DNA of 64,000 bases from Paenibacillus pabuli NBRC 13638 (GCF_001514495.1 NZ_BCNM01000009.1:124001-188000); one strand, 5' to 3'. Positions 17,374 to 25,492 are shown, numbered from the stretch's first letter. Notes: a model not told the origin generated them from the sequence alone. Numbers and translations: made by a program.

Positions 17374-17776
17374 GCGCACTCACCACCTTACACAGCACCA
17401 CAATGTCGTTACCGCCATTCACCCGCATCGCCAGCACACGATCTCCGGCTTTCAATCCTTTACCAAGAGACCACACCGCTTCTTCCACTTCCCCTTCTTG
17501 CAAAAGAAACCGTCCCGTGCCCGTTGTTCCGCCGTTTGCCACGTCAGGTATACCGGAAATCGCGCCAGCAGCCTCGCGCTCCGGCAGCCCAAGCGTGCCC
17601 GGTAACTCGGCCACGAGATAGTCCTGCACTTCGTGCTTGAAATCGTCCAGCTTCACGCCGGATGAAGTCATCGTACCCAGCACAGCGCCCATGCCACTCA
17701 CGGCCTGACGGGAATGAGTACTCATCGCACCCCGCATGACCTCGGCAAAATGCCCGTACGGATCATCTTTATTCAA
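17366..17776 (-). CDS. DUF2577 family phage protein (XkdR position)
   Basis: The 136-residue protein carries MNKDDPYGHFAEVMRGAMST, then LKAGDRVLAMRVNGGNDIVV near the C-terminus, the features of DUF2577 proteins encoded between the XkdQ- and XkdS-type genes of PBSX-like tails. It is probably a small hub or spike-adaptor component, inferred from position. The start overlaps the XkdQ stop by 8 bp. Confidence 0.8.
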   Translation of the reverse strand: MNKDDPYGHFAEVMRGAMSTHSRQAVSGMGAVLGTMTSSGVKLDDFKHEVQDYLVAELPGTLGLPEREAAGAISGIPDVANGGTTGTGRFLLQEGEVEEAVWSLGKGLKAGDRVLAMRVNGGNDIVVLCKVVSAHA

Positions 17777-18755
17777 GGTAAACCCTCCTTTTCACCATCT
17801 CGACCGTGCCGAGCTCCAACGTCATCGTTCCAGGTCCGGCAGATAGATCACGACTAACCGACATGACGATCAGTTTCAGCCCTTTGAGCAGTACAGCGTC
17901 TCCGGCACGAATCGTATTCACGTCTGGTGCAGATACGGTAAAGGTCTCCTGAATACCCGTCAAACGGCTTTTTGCCAGCTTCTTGGCGGCAGTCGCTGTT
18001 TTGACCTGATCGTCCTCGATCAGCTTTTGCAGCGTGCCCAGTTCGGCTACACCGTCCTGCTCAATTGCCAGCACCTTGGAAGGAACCTCTTTGCCGCTGC
18101 TGGACTCCGAGGCCGCCATCACTTTAACTTTGGTGACCGCGCCTTCGAGCGTACGCATCTGGGTCAGATCGATCAGCCGATCCAATTCGTGCACCTTCGC
18201 ATTACTGCCTACCTTAAAAAGCTGCAATCCGCCCGGCGTCATCCGCGGATGATACATATCCCCACCGGACTTCACCGTTTCCTTCAGATCGGCAAACATC
18301 ATCGAAAAAATCGTCTGCGACCGATACACCGCTTTGCTCAGCTTCGTTTGGGTATCCGGCAGCGCGGCATATGGAATTTTCCATTCCTTGGCGTACGTTT
18401 TGAGTCGCTGCGTAGCGGTCTGATCCTTCGGCAGCAGGAACTCATCCTCCGATTTTTCCAGATAAATCATCCGGTCGTAGACGGTCAGGGACAGCCGCTT
18501 GGTGCCACTGTTTGAGCTTTCCACTTCCCAGATGACGGCAGGGTGCAGCAGGTGAACCATTGATTTTTCGCCAAAAGGAACCCCGCTGATCCGCACCGCC
18601 ATACCCGGTGATATCGCAGGCAGACCTGAAGATGCAGACACCGCCAGCCGGATGTTGGCCTGATAGGCAATCTGGTCGAGCGAGTCCTTCAGCGTAATCG
18701 TCTCCACCAGCTTGGTGATGTCATGTTTGTCGTCCACAATGACCTTGTAGGTCAT
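17769..18755 (-). CDS. XkdQ/YqbQ-like tail hub protein (gpD-like)
   Basis: The 328-residue protein matches the XkdQ/gpD hub layout: ITKLVETITLKDSLDQIAYQ near the N-terminus, then MIYLEKSEDEFLLPKDQTAT, LKTYAKEWKIPY, TVKSGGDMYHPRM and a C-terminal RAGDAVLLKGLKLIVMSVSR barrel strand. Hub proteins link the tail tube to the spike. The start overlaps the XkdP gene by 4 bp (ATGA). Confidence 0.88.
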   Translation of the reverse strand: MTYKVIVDDKHDITKLVETITLKDSLDQIAYQANIRLAVSASSGLPAISPGMAVRISGVPFGEKSMVHLLHPAVIWEVESSNSGTKRLSLTVYDRMIYLEKSEDEFLLPKDQTATQRLKTYAKEWKIPYAALPDTQTKLSKAVYRSQTIFSMMFADLKETVKSGGDMYHPRMTPGGLQLFKVGSNAKVHELDRLIDLTQMRTLEGAVTKVKVMAASESSSGKEVPSKVLAIEQDGVAELGTLQKLIEDDQVKTATAAKKLAKSRLTGIQETFTVSAPDVNTIRAGDAVLLKGLKLIVMSVSRDLSAGPGTMTLELGTVEMVKRRVYLE

Positions 18756-19417
18756 GGCATCACCAGCTTTTGTCCTGGCTTGATCCGGTTCGGATCACTC
18801 CCGATGATCTTAGCGTTCAGCTTGTAGATCTCGTTCCATTTGGAACTGCTGCCCAGCTCAAGCTTTGCTATTTTGGACAGGGAATCGCCAGATTTGACGG
18901 TGTAGGTCTTGCTGCTCGTTTTCAGATCCGTACGTGAACCCGACTTGCTCGCAGATGCTGCGCCGCCAACCTTCTCCACTTTGGAATCCCGCCACGTGCG
19001 CAGCGTAATGTCAAAGTAAATATCCCCGCTCTCACCGCCCCGGAAGGTCGTATTGTGAGAGATCAGATACACCGGCACGTTCACGCCCGTGTTAGTAATG
19101 ATGAAGCGCAGCGGCTTTTTCGAAACCAGAAACGTATTCAGCATATTCATCGCTACACGCGGATCAGGCAAAGGCTCGTACATGCAATAGGACGCATCGT
19201 ATTCTTTTGGAAAAAAAGAAGAGAAGGTGATCTCCTTCACCTTCTCCCCCTGCGCAAAATCAAATTCGCCATGCTCCAGCATATTGATCGTTTCGTACCC
19301 TTTGGATCGGGAGATCGTCAGTTCTTCCGGTCTCACTGGAAATTGAAACTTCGTTTTCCCATCGATCAGGGTAAATTCCATGTTGACACCTTCCACGTTA
19401 TCTTCAAATACAGTCAT
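18752..19417 (-). CDS. XkdP-like tail protein with LysM domain
   Basis: The 221-residue protein has an N-terminal XkdP core (FQFPVRPEELTISRSKGYET, EKVKEITFSSFFPKEYD) and a C-terminal LysM module (about residues 165-221; YTVKSGDSLSKIAKLELGSS ... NRIKPGQKLVMP). LysM binds peptidoglycan and is usual in gp53-like proteins at the baseplate hub. GGAGG 6 nt upstream supports the start at 19417. Confidence 0.9.
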   Translation of the reverse strand: MTVFEDNVEGVNMEFTLIDGKTKFQFPVRPEELTISRSKGYETINMLEHGEFDFAQGEKVKEITFSSFFPKEYDASYCMYEPLPDPRVAMNMLNTFLVSKKPLRFIITNTGVNVPVYLISHNTTFRGGESGDIYFDITLRTWRDSKVEKVGGAASASKSGSRTDLKTSSKTYTVKSGDSLSKIAKLELGSSSKWNEIYKLNAKIIGSDPNRIKPGQKLVMP

Positions 19418-19435
19418 GACAGGCCTCCTTTCTGC

Positions 19436-21190
19436 TTAGGCCATAATGGTTTTGCGGTTTTCCATCGCACGGCGTACTTCGCCTGCAAATCTCATCCCAA
19501 CCTGGTGTGAAATTGCATCGTAGTCGATGGCATTCTCCCGGACAGTCACCTGCACAGCTCCTTGTGGTACGTTTACGGTGATCTGATTGGTCGTCTCGGT
19601 TTTGAAATCCTTGAGGTAACCGGACAGACTGCTCATCTGGTCTTCGGATATTTGTACGGTCATCGTGGACGATTTGCCATTGGCATTCGTCTGAGTCCCG
19701 TTACCGAGCGCCATCGCTTGGGTCTGCATCACACTTGTCCCCATGAATGCAGCCGACGTAGGTTGACCCCCCTTGCTGTTCAAGTACGCAACTGGCCCCG
19801 TAGTAGTTAGCGCAGGTGGCACATATGGAGGCGGCATCATGGGACCCGTAGCTATTTGAGTTGGGGTAGCAGCCGTTGTTGCCGTTACGGCCTTGTCCTC
19901 CTTCTTCGAGCCAAAACCGAAGAAACTGGATATGCCATCGGTGATACTCTTTGTTTTCTCAGAGACGTAATCCGCTGCACCCGACAATGCATTACCTACT
20001 CCTTCGGTTGCGTTGGACATAAATTTCCCAATATCTTTGGATTTGTCCCCAATCCATTCGCCTGCTGCACTTCCAGCCCAACCACCCACAGCACCACCAA
20101 CCCAAGTTCCGATTCCCGGTAAAAGGACACTGCCGATGGCACTACCAATCGCTGTACCCGCTGTGCCGCCAATCATGGAACCGACAGCACGACCGCGCTC
20201 TTCGGGTGGGGCTGTCGCAACGTTTGCCACATCCGCAAGCATGCTAATCGGCCCAAGTAATTTTTTTGCTCCTTTGGCGAAGCCGCCATTCAGATTATCC
20301 ATCAACCCGCTACCTGTCAGCATGTCCGTTAAAGATCCGAGTACACCAGAGTCAGCAAACCCTAAGCCACCCGCGCCTCTAATTCTTCGCCCTCTTCTTC
20401 CATTTCTATTTTGATCAGGTGGAGGATTAGGTGGATCAGGTACAGGCGGTCTCGGTAGTGGTCTTGGATTCGGTCCGCTGCCTGATCTTCTGCCACTTCG
20501 GTAACTTCGTCTTCCACGATCAGGCCCTCTACCACCATCCGCATTGGGTGAACGGACGCTGCGTCTCGTACCAATCTTCCCACCTGTGCAACAGCAGCAT
20601 TTAGAAGCAGGGCTTCTGGTTGGATCTGGTGCAGGACTGTCATCCTTTTTCTTTTTGAATAACTTTATGATGTCTCCTGCATTAAAGAGTGCATCTTTCA
20701 CATCATTGAATGCTTGGATTCCTTCAAGCCATTTTTCCCACAGCTTTTTTGGCTCTTCTTCCTTGGCCGGATTGTTGACCGTATTATTATTGCTCCCAAT
20801 ATTCAATGCCAACGATGGCCCACTCGCCGGGTTCATTTTCCCCATCGCCACTTCAACCTTCTGTCGAACTTCCACCGACACCGTACCCGAAGCCTTAACC
20901 ATCTGGTTCCTGAAGCTGTTCAATTTCGCTAATGCACGATCCAATGCCGGACTCAGATTATCGATCAACCCAACCGTCGGCGTAATCTGCAGCCGGCTCA
21001 ATCGCACAGCCGTGCTATAAATGCTTTCCAGCCTGCGCCCGGTCGTTCTCAGCTCATTGTTCACCTTGATCAAACTCTGATAGCGTACTCTGCCCAGACG
21101 TTCCGTAGAACGCTGAATCTGATCCAGATACCGGATCGTCGTTCGCATTTCCGCATTGGATTTGGATAAACCCACAATCATTTCTGCCAT
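19436..21190 (-). CDS. Short tail tape measure protein
   Basis: The 584-residue protein occupies the tape-measure slot after the tail chaperone. The N-terminal 170 residues are helical and charged. Residues 198-201 are four consecutive cysteines, followed by an Arg/Gly/Pro-rich stretch to about 275. A glycine-zipper membrane-like region comes next (about 345-395; GGTAGTAIGSAIGSVLLPG), then a linker and a C-terminal beta strand region (ITVNVPQGAVQVTVRENAID). Start at 21190 has GGGGTG 6 nt upstream. It is far shorter than the about 1300-residue XkdO of PBSX; at 0.15 nm per residue it would set a tail near 90 nm, which is inference. Confidence 0.82.
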   Translation of the reverse strand: MAEMIVGLSKSNAEMRTTIRYLDQIQRSTERLGRVRYQSLIKVNNELRTTGRRLESIYSTAVRLSRLQITPTVGLIDNLSPALDRALAKLNSFRNQMVKASGTVSVEVRQKVEVAMGKMNPASGPSLALNIGSNNNTVNNPAKEEEPKKLWEKWLEGIQAFNDVKDALFNAGDIIKLFKKKKDDSPAPDPTRSPASKCCCCTGGKIGTRRSVRSPNADGGRGPDRGRRSYRSGRRSGSGPNPRPLPRPPVPDPPNPPPDQNRNGRRGRRIRGAGGLGFADSGVLGSLTDMLTGSGLMDNLNGGFAKGAKKLLGPISMLADVANVATAPPEERGRAVGSMIGGTAGTAIGSAIGSVLLPGIGTWVGGAVGGWAGSAAGEWIGDKSKDIGKFMSNATEGVGNALSGAADYVSEKTKSITDGISSFFGFGSKKEDKAVTATTAATPTQIATGPMMPPPYVPPALTTTGPVAYLNSKGGQPTSAAFMGTSVMQTQAMALGNGTQTNANGKSSTMTVQISEDQMSSLSGYLKDFKTETTNQITVNVPQGAVQVTVRENAIDYDAISHQVGMRFAGEVRRAMENRKTIMA

Positions 21191-21215
21191 TTCTTTCACC
21201 CCCTGCCCGATTTAG

Positions 21216-21383
21216 TTATCGATTCATTTGCGAGGTGATCGCTGTCATTTCCTCTTCCGAGAAAGCAATCAACAGCGAGCGCTCCCCGCGCGGCAAAGAC
21301 CAGAACTCTCCGGGCCGTAGATGATGACGGACCCACATGTGATACAGGAACGTGGTCATCCCGCCGGAGTGAATCAGTTTTTT
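21216..21383 (-). CDS. Minus-one frameshift extension of the tail assembly chaperone
   Basis: At the end of the XkdN-like gene the zero-frame codons CTA AAA AAC TGA contain the slippery heptamer A-AAA-AAC (21383-21377) in correct phase. A minus-one shift bypasses the TGA and adds 53 residues (LIHSGGMTTFLYHMWVRHHL ... to a stop at 21216). This mirrors the gpG/gpGT arrangement of tailed phages, where the extended product recruits tape measure and tube. The extension lacks a ribosome site of its own. Confidence 0.82.
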   Translation of the reverse strand, partial: KKLIHSGGMTTFLYHMWVRHHLRPGEFWSLPRGERSLLIAFSEEEMTAITSQMNR

Positions 21384-21808
21384 AGGTCTTCAATCTCCAC
21401 ACCGAACCCGGACAGCTCAAGTACCTTGTCGCCAACGGCATCCAGCTCACCCGCGAGCAGCATGCGGCGAACTGCTTGTTCCCCACCGGACAGCTTCATG
21501 CGGCCTGTGATACGGTTGTCTCCCCAGCCGGACAGCTCGAGTCCGCGTACATTCATTTTCACCGTTGCCTCGGAGATCAGCAGAGCATTAAACGTTTCGG
21601 TATCCACCTTTTCCTCGGTGCGGCCTTTGACCGTTTTCCGAATCGTACAGCGTTCGCGGATCTGATCCACCTTGGAGGACGTCAATCCACGCAGGGTTAG
21701 CAGCAAATCCAAACGCTGAATGCGTACATTCTCTTCTGGCAGACGCTCTGCTGCTTCAAACAATTGATCCAAAATTTGTTCTTCGGACAGATTCTCATTC
21801 ATACTCAT
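21374..21808 (-). CDS. XkdN-like tail assembly chaperone (short form)
   Basis: The 144-residue protein begins MSMNENLSEEQILDQLFEAA and has the XkdN-type core (LLTLRGLTSSKVDQIRERC, EATVKMNVRGLELS, SGGEQAVRRMLLAGELDAVG), ending EDLKN. It lies between tail tube and tape measure, the conserved slot for tail assembly chaperones. Start at 21808 lies 10 nt after GGAG. A frameshifted long form is predicted from the A-AAA-AAC heptamer at the 3' end. Confidence 0.87.
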   Translation of the reverse strand: MSMNENLSEEQILDQLFEAAERLPEENVRIQRLDLLLTLRGLTSSKVDQIRERCTIRKTVKGRTEEKVDTETFNALLISEATVKMNVRGLELSGWGDNRITGRMKLSGGEQAVRRMLLAGELDAVGDKVLELSGFGVEIEDLKN

Positions 21809-21876
21809 GGGGCATAATCTCCTTCTCATTTCACACTGGGGTTAATACATCTCCATACTCAGGGACAACAAAGAGA

Positions 21877-21891
21877 CCGAGAATTTCTCGG
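21877..21891 (-). terminator. Attenuating hairpin between tube and chaperone genes
   Basis: CCGAGAA-A-TTCTCGG followed on the minus strand by TCTCTTTGTTG. It is a weak terminator-like structure that could keep sheath and tube transcripts more abundant than those of downstream minor proteins. Confidence 0.45.
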
Positions 21892-21990
21892 CCTGCCTGT
21901 GTATCCCACTCTGTTAAGTCTCGTTGCCCGTACGCCTGATCAGACAAGCTTCGTTACGAGGTCTTTCCGAGCTTTGAAGTCATTCCATCC

Positions 21991-22398
21991 TTAGTTCGCA
22001 ACAATCGGGTTCAACAATTCAAAACCTTCAAATGTAAAACCTGTCTCCTCCGGTACTTCCTCACCCGCTGTCCAGTTGGCGAGCTGGATTTTGTCCACCA
22101 TGCAGCCCTTCAGCAAGACACTTTCATGTCCATAGGATTCTGGGTCGTTCAGCTTCGAGATGATCTGGAACTTGGTGAAGCCGCGCTGGATCATATCCGA
22201 AGTGACTTTGTAACCCGTCATCGTGCCTGTTCCTTTTTTCGCACCATTCTTGTGGACCTTCCAGTCGTTTCCGACCAGATTCAGCTCACGCTTCTCGATT
22301 TCCACGCTGGCCTCCAGCTTATTGATATTCGTCTGCCACACACCATCGATATGCAGTTGACCATGGGTACCGAGAATTACTCTTGACGCATCCAACAT
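21991..22398 (-). CDS. Tail tube protein (XkdM family)
   Basis: The 135-residue protein shows the tube pattern of XkdM/DUF2001: ASRVILGTHGQLHIDGVWQT, KRELNLVGNDWKVHKNGAKK, GTGTMTGYKVTSDMIQRG and FTFEGFELLNP. It forms the rigid inner tube inside the sheath. It directly follows the sheath gene on the same strand. Confidence 0.92.
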   Translation of the reverse strand: MLDASRVILGTHGQLHIDGVWQTNINKLEASVEIEKRELNLVGNDWKVHKNGAKKGTGTMTGYKVTSDMIQRGFTKFQIISKLNDPESYGHESVLLKGCMVDKIQLANWTAGEEVPEETGFTFEGFELLNPIVAN

Positions 22399-22492
22399 GA
22401 CAATTCCTCCTTGAGATTAGAAAATATCGTATAAAACATCCGTTCACCGAATCGCAGTTCCTTCTAAAATACCGTTTCCTTCTACACAAACC

Positions 22493-23956
22493 TTATTGCA
22501 CGTAAAACGTACCAAACAACTGCTCCATTACATCCGTCAGTTTCACATTCCATTGCAGGAATACCTGATCTGCCTCCGGCTTGAGAATTGGTGCAGCACC
22601 ATAATACGCCGGATCGAGAACGACATCGTATCCATCAGCTTCAATGACATTGCTCTGTGCGAGCAGTGCCAGATAGGCTTTCATTGCACCGATCAGCGCC
22701 TGACGGCCCTCTTCCGTATTGTTCACTTTACCGATATACGTATCTTCAGCGGAGCGCTGCAAATCCGTGTTAATCGCATCCATTACGCGGATGGAACGGA
22801 TTTTTTTCCAGGCATTATTCTGTCCTGCGGCCGGGGTCACGAGTGTATTTACTCCGCGAAGCGCCTTCACCTGACGTCCATCATGGAAGAAAATAAATAC
22901 ACCGTTCTGTACCGCCTGCTCCTGTTCTGCACGAGTCCAGCGACGCGTTACGTCATCGAACGGAGAAGGTGCGTAGGTTGTGGATTCATTCAGGCGTTGT
23001 CCTGCGATCAGACCCGCGACATAGGCAGACGTTTCCGCCGAACTGTAGAACGCCTCTCCCAGACGCACACCCGTACCAACATTGATTACACCCTCATGGT
23101 TCAACGTGAGTGAACGTGCTGCCGCCTTCTGTGCTGCGGTCGCAGAGGTGTCGTCTGCCGCAGAACCGCCGAATACAGCCATCACGGGTTTACCCTCACT
23201 GCGCACACGTTTCACCCATGCTGCAAAGCTCGCCAGCAAAGGTGCATCCGCCGCATAATCCAGTGCCAACACGTCAAATTGCTCGCCTTCCAGCGCGCCC
23301 TGCATGGCAATATACTCCGCATTGGTCAATCCGTCGTTGCCACTCGCACCCCCTTTGAACGCCGCTCCCGCAACGGTTGCAACGACACCTGTGCCGTCCC
23401 CAATCGCCTGAGCGTTCACCCAAATATTGCTTTCATCCGCGTTAATCTCTTTCGCCAGGCCAGCCGCCGAAATATCCGCAGTCAGAAGCGCGTACAGCAT
23501 CCGATTGCCTTCAAACAAGCGAACTTCATGCTTCGTATTATCAATTACACCCGGCTGAATCGTGACGTAGAACCCGTTACCTCGGTCCCCCGGATACTTG
23601 GCGTCCAGTTGCAGAACGGCCGCATCACTGCTGTCTTTCAGCGTAAGCGTGGCTGCTTTTGCCGCTGCTCCGGCTACCCGATAAGCGAGCAGCTTTTTCG
23701 GTCCACCCAGCAGAGCTAACTTCAATGATGTATAAGCTGTTCCGTTATCCAGGGCATGCGCCGAGAAAATACGCTCAATCGCAGCTTCACTGCCGACTTC
23801 TACAAAAGTACCTACCGGACCCCAGTTTGCCTTGATCGGCACAACTACCGTTCCTCGATTACCAGCCTGAATGGCCGAAGACGCTGCCGCCTGAAAATTC
23901 ATATATAAGCCCGGAAGGACCGGACGATTCGTTTGCTCCCAAGTTCCACCTGCCAT
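22493..23956 (-). CDS. Contractile tail sheath protein (XkdK family)
   Basis: The 487-residue protein is a full sheath subunit: MAGGTWEQTNRPVLPGLYMN, the conserved GNRGTVVVPIKANWGPVGTF, an inserted variable domain around residues 100-200, GVINVGTGVRLGEAFYSSAE, and the C-terminal polymerising domain with IRVMDAINTDLQRSAEDTYI, NNTEEGRQALIGAMKAYL and QWNVKLTDVMEQLFGTFYVQ. Its presence identifies the particle as contractile (R-type). The gene overlaps the YkzM-like stop by 1 bp. Confidence 0.95.
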   Translation of the reverse strand: MAGGTWEQTNRPVLPGLYMNFQAAASSAIQAGNRGTVVVPIKANWGPVGTFVEVGSEAAIERIFSAHALDNGTAYTSLKLALLGGPKKLLAYRVAGAAAKAATLTLKDSSDAAVLQLDAKYPGDRGNGFYVTIQPGVIDNTKHEVRLFEGNRMLYALLTADISAAGLAKEINADESNIWVNAQAIGDGTGVVATVAGAAFKGGASGNDGLTNAEYIAMQGALEGEQFDVLALDYAADAPLLASFAAWVKRVRSEGKPVMAVFGGSAADDTSATAAQKAAARSLTLNHEGVINVGTGVRLGEAFYSSAETSAYVAGLIAGQRLNESTTYAPSPFDDVTRRWTRAEQEQAVQNGVFIFFHDGRQVKALRGVNTLVTPAAGQNNAWKKIRSIRVMDAINTDLQRSAEDTYIGKVNNTEEGRQALIGAMKAYLALLAQSNVIEADGYDVVLDPAYYGAAPILKPEADQVFLQWNVKLTDVMEQLFGTFYVQ

Positions 23957-24156
23957 TATCCCTTCACCTTCGCTTTCATAAATTGGTTAATTCGAACCTG
24001 TGCTTCCTCAATGGAAAACGTCTCTTGCGCTGCTTCGTACAGCGCACCGTACAGCACCTCTGCCTTAACGGCAAAGAGGGCTTCAGCATGATTAATCAGC
24101 TCGGCCCGCGTATATTGCGGGGCAGCCTGTGTGTTTTTTTTCACGGAGCTTGCCAT
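23956..24156 (-). CDS. YqzN/YkzM-domain small protein
   Basis: A 66-residue protein with TRAELINHAEALFAVKAEVL and AQETFSIEEAQVRINQFMK resembles YqzN/YkzM-domain proteins, encoded next to the sheath gene in PBSX/skin-type tails. ATG at 24156 is preferred because GAGGTG then has 8-nt spacing; ATG at 24162 would leave 2 nt. Function unknown. Confidence 0.75.
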   Translation of the reverse strand: MASSVKKNTQAAPQYTRAELINHAEALFAVKAEVLYGALYEAAQETFSIEEAQVRINQFMKAKVKG

Positions 24157-24162
24157 GGCCAT

Positions 24163-24357
24163 CTCACCTCATGGTTTGACTAAGATTTTGTAAAACGATG
24201 ATCTTACGCTATGATTTATGAGCTATGATCTTGAAGAATGAAGCTATAATTTTGAGCTATGAATTTTTGATCCTATGAATCTACAATTTTGATGCTAAAG
24301 CGATCATTACAAAGCTACAATCTGGAACCTGTACTCCGAGTTCCTCTCGATGATCGT
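24163..24357. repeat. Degenerate AGCTATGATTTTGA repeats in the tail operon
   Basis: This AT-rich 195-bp spacer contains four to five imperfect copies of a GAGCTATGA(T)TTTTGA-like unit between 24205 and 24320. No coding frame or clear terminator is visible. It separates the first structural gene from the sheath block. Confidence 0.4.
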
Positions 24358-25269
24358 TTACACAATCCCCTTGCTATGATGAATCTCGCGGATCAAAGGT
24401 ATTTCCGTACCCGGACGGCGAATACGCTGCTGCAATGTCAGACGAATCTGTCCATTCAAGTAGGCGTCTGCCTGCAAGTCGGCAGAAACTTCTTCCACCG
24501 TCAAATATCGCGCACCGTCAGTATCCGCCAAAGCAATACGAGTCTTCACAGCCAGTTGTTCAACCAGATGTGTGACTGTATCGCGGACATCTCCTACATT
24601 CGCAGCCTGCACATGCCCAACCCATTGCTGTCGAACCTCCAACGTCGAAGTCCCTGCGGCAGTTGTGCTGCATCCGGCCAAACGCCATAACACAGACGGC
24701 ATACCATAACCTCCGGGCCATGCATCCCCATATACGGACCATTCCTGTCCAAGCTGAGTTCGTGTCCAGCTTTGAAGTGCAGCCATCCACGAATCTGCTG
24801 TTTCAGCTTGAGCGCGTTCCATCGTTTCCGGAACATACACTCCAAACCGCAGGCTGCGCGTCACCAGTCCAGAACTGGCGTCCACACGATCGCAATCCGA
24901 GGAGCCCAGATAAATACAGGTAAATGCCCCGCCTTCCTCATCCTCCAGCCGAACCTGATGCAGTCCATCCTTCAGCGCTGACGACCAGGCTTCCACTTGT
25001 TCAGCGCCTCCGTCTTCGGGACGTGCATATGGAGAGATTTTGATGACCCTCCTATATCCCGCCCAAGCAGACTTCGGTACTTCTTCCGCAAAAGCAATCA
25101 CGGCACATGGTCCGGTTAACACCTCTCCCGATGCTGAAATATCCTGTACTCGGCCATTCCAGGCAGGGACAAGCGCCTCCAGCTTCATCTTCAGCGTTTG
25201 CCTGATGGCGCTGCTTAATCGGTCTGTGTGTGCCAAAGTGTGTAATCCACTACGATTAGACACATTCAT
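24358..25269 (-). CDS. First gene of the tail operon, tail terminator/completion-like protein
   Basis: The 303-residue protein sits immediately upstream of the sheath block, where tail terminator or XkdI/XkdJ-type completion proteins are found. It looks bipartite. The first half begins around SSAIRQTLKMKLEALVPAWN with PCAVIAFAEEVP. The second half begins around WMAALQSWTRTQLGQEWSVY with LWRLAGCSTTAAGTSTLEVR and ADAYLNGQIRLTLQQRIRRP. Both halves have the helix-then-beta pattern of tail terminators, so an internal duplication or fusion is inferred. Start at 25269 follows AAGGGGG. The assignment to the tail system is firm, the exact role is not. Confidence 0.62.
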   Translation of the reverse strand: MNVSNRSGLHTLAHTDRLSSAIRQTLKMKLEALVPAWNGRVQDISASGEVLTGPCAVIAFAEEVPKSAWAGYRRVIKISPYARPEDGGAEQVEAWSSALKDGLHQVRLEDEEGGAFTCIYLGSSDCDRVDASSGLVTRSLRFGVYVPETMERAQAETADSWMAALQSWTRTQLGQEWSVYGDAWPGGYGMPSVLWRLAGCSTTAAGTSTLEVRQQWVGHVQAANVGDVRDTVTHLVEQLAVKTRIALADTDGARYLTVEEVSADLQADAYLNGQIRLTLQQRIRRPGTEIPLIREIHHSKGIV

Positions 25270-25400
25270 TTCGCCCCCTTCAGCTGCAAGTTTGCGATCT
25301 GCCCGCATTGCGCAGCGACAATGTAGCAGCAGCGAATTCCCCCTTAACGCAGCTTATGAATATCTACCGGAGTCAAAGTCGGACACCATTCACCGCCATC

Positions 25401-25492
25401 AAAAAGACCGGCCCCTTGTGGCCGGTCTGTACATTAGCGTATGTGCTTTCGGTGTGTGTCCTTTGCTATTGATCCGATAATACAATCTTACA
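25401..25492 (-). promoter_or_regulatory. Leader with terminator ahead of the tail operon (leader repeat copy 1)
   Basis: On the minus strand TGTAAGATTGTATTATCGGA leads to a GCACAT...ATGTAC hairpin and a strong terminator, GACCGGCC-acaagg-GGCCGGTC with TTTTT (25427-25401). It lies 132 bp before the first tail gene. Nearly the same block stands before the DUF4127 gene at 29344-29432. It may be a regulated attenuator, or simply the terminator of the lipoprotein gene upstream. It did not match a riboswitch consensus I could recall. Confidence 0.55.

Noticed and set aside
20362-20643. 93-codon minus-strand frame inside the tape measure gene
   Set aside because: Overlaps the low-complexity Arg/Pro-rich segment in another frame; no start signals.
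11025-25269. Interpretation as an intact prophage
   Set aside because: No integrase, terminase, portal, capsid or head-tail connector gene is present in or beside the region.
11025-25269. Interpretation as an extracellular contractile injection system
   Set aside because: No AAA+ ATPase or toxin cargo gene was seen; gene order, frameshifted chaperone, holin and endolysin are of phage-tail (PBSX) type.
25401-25492. Leader repeat as a c-di-GMP, cobalamin or c-di-AMP riboswitch
   Set aside because: The conserved cores of these classes that I can recall are not present; kept as an unassigned leader.
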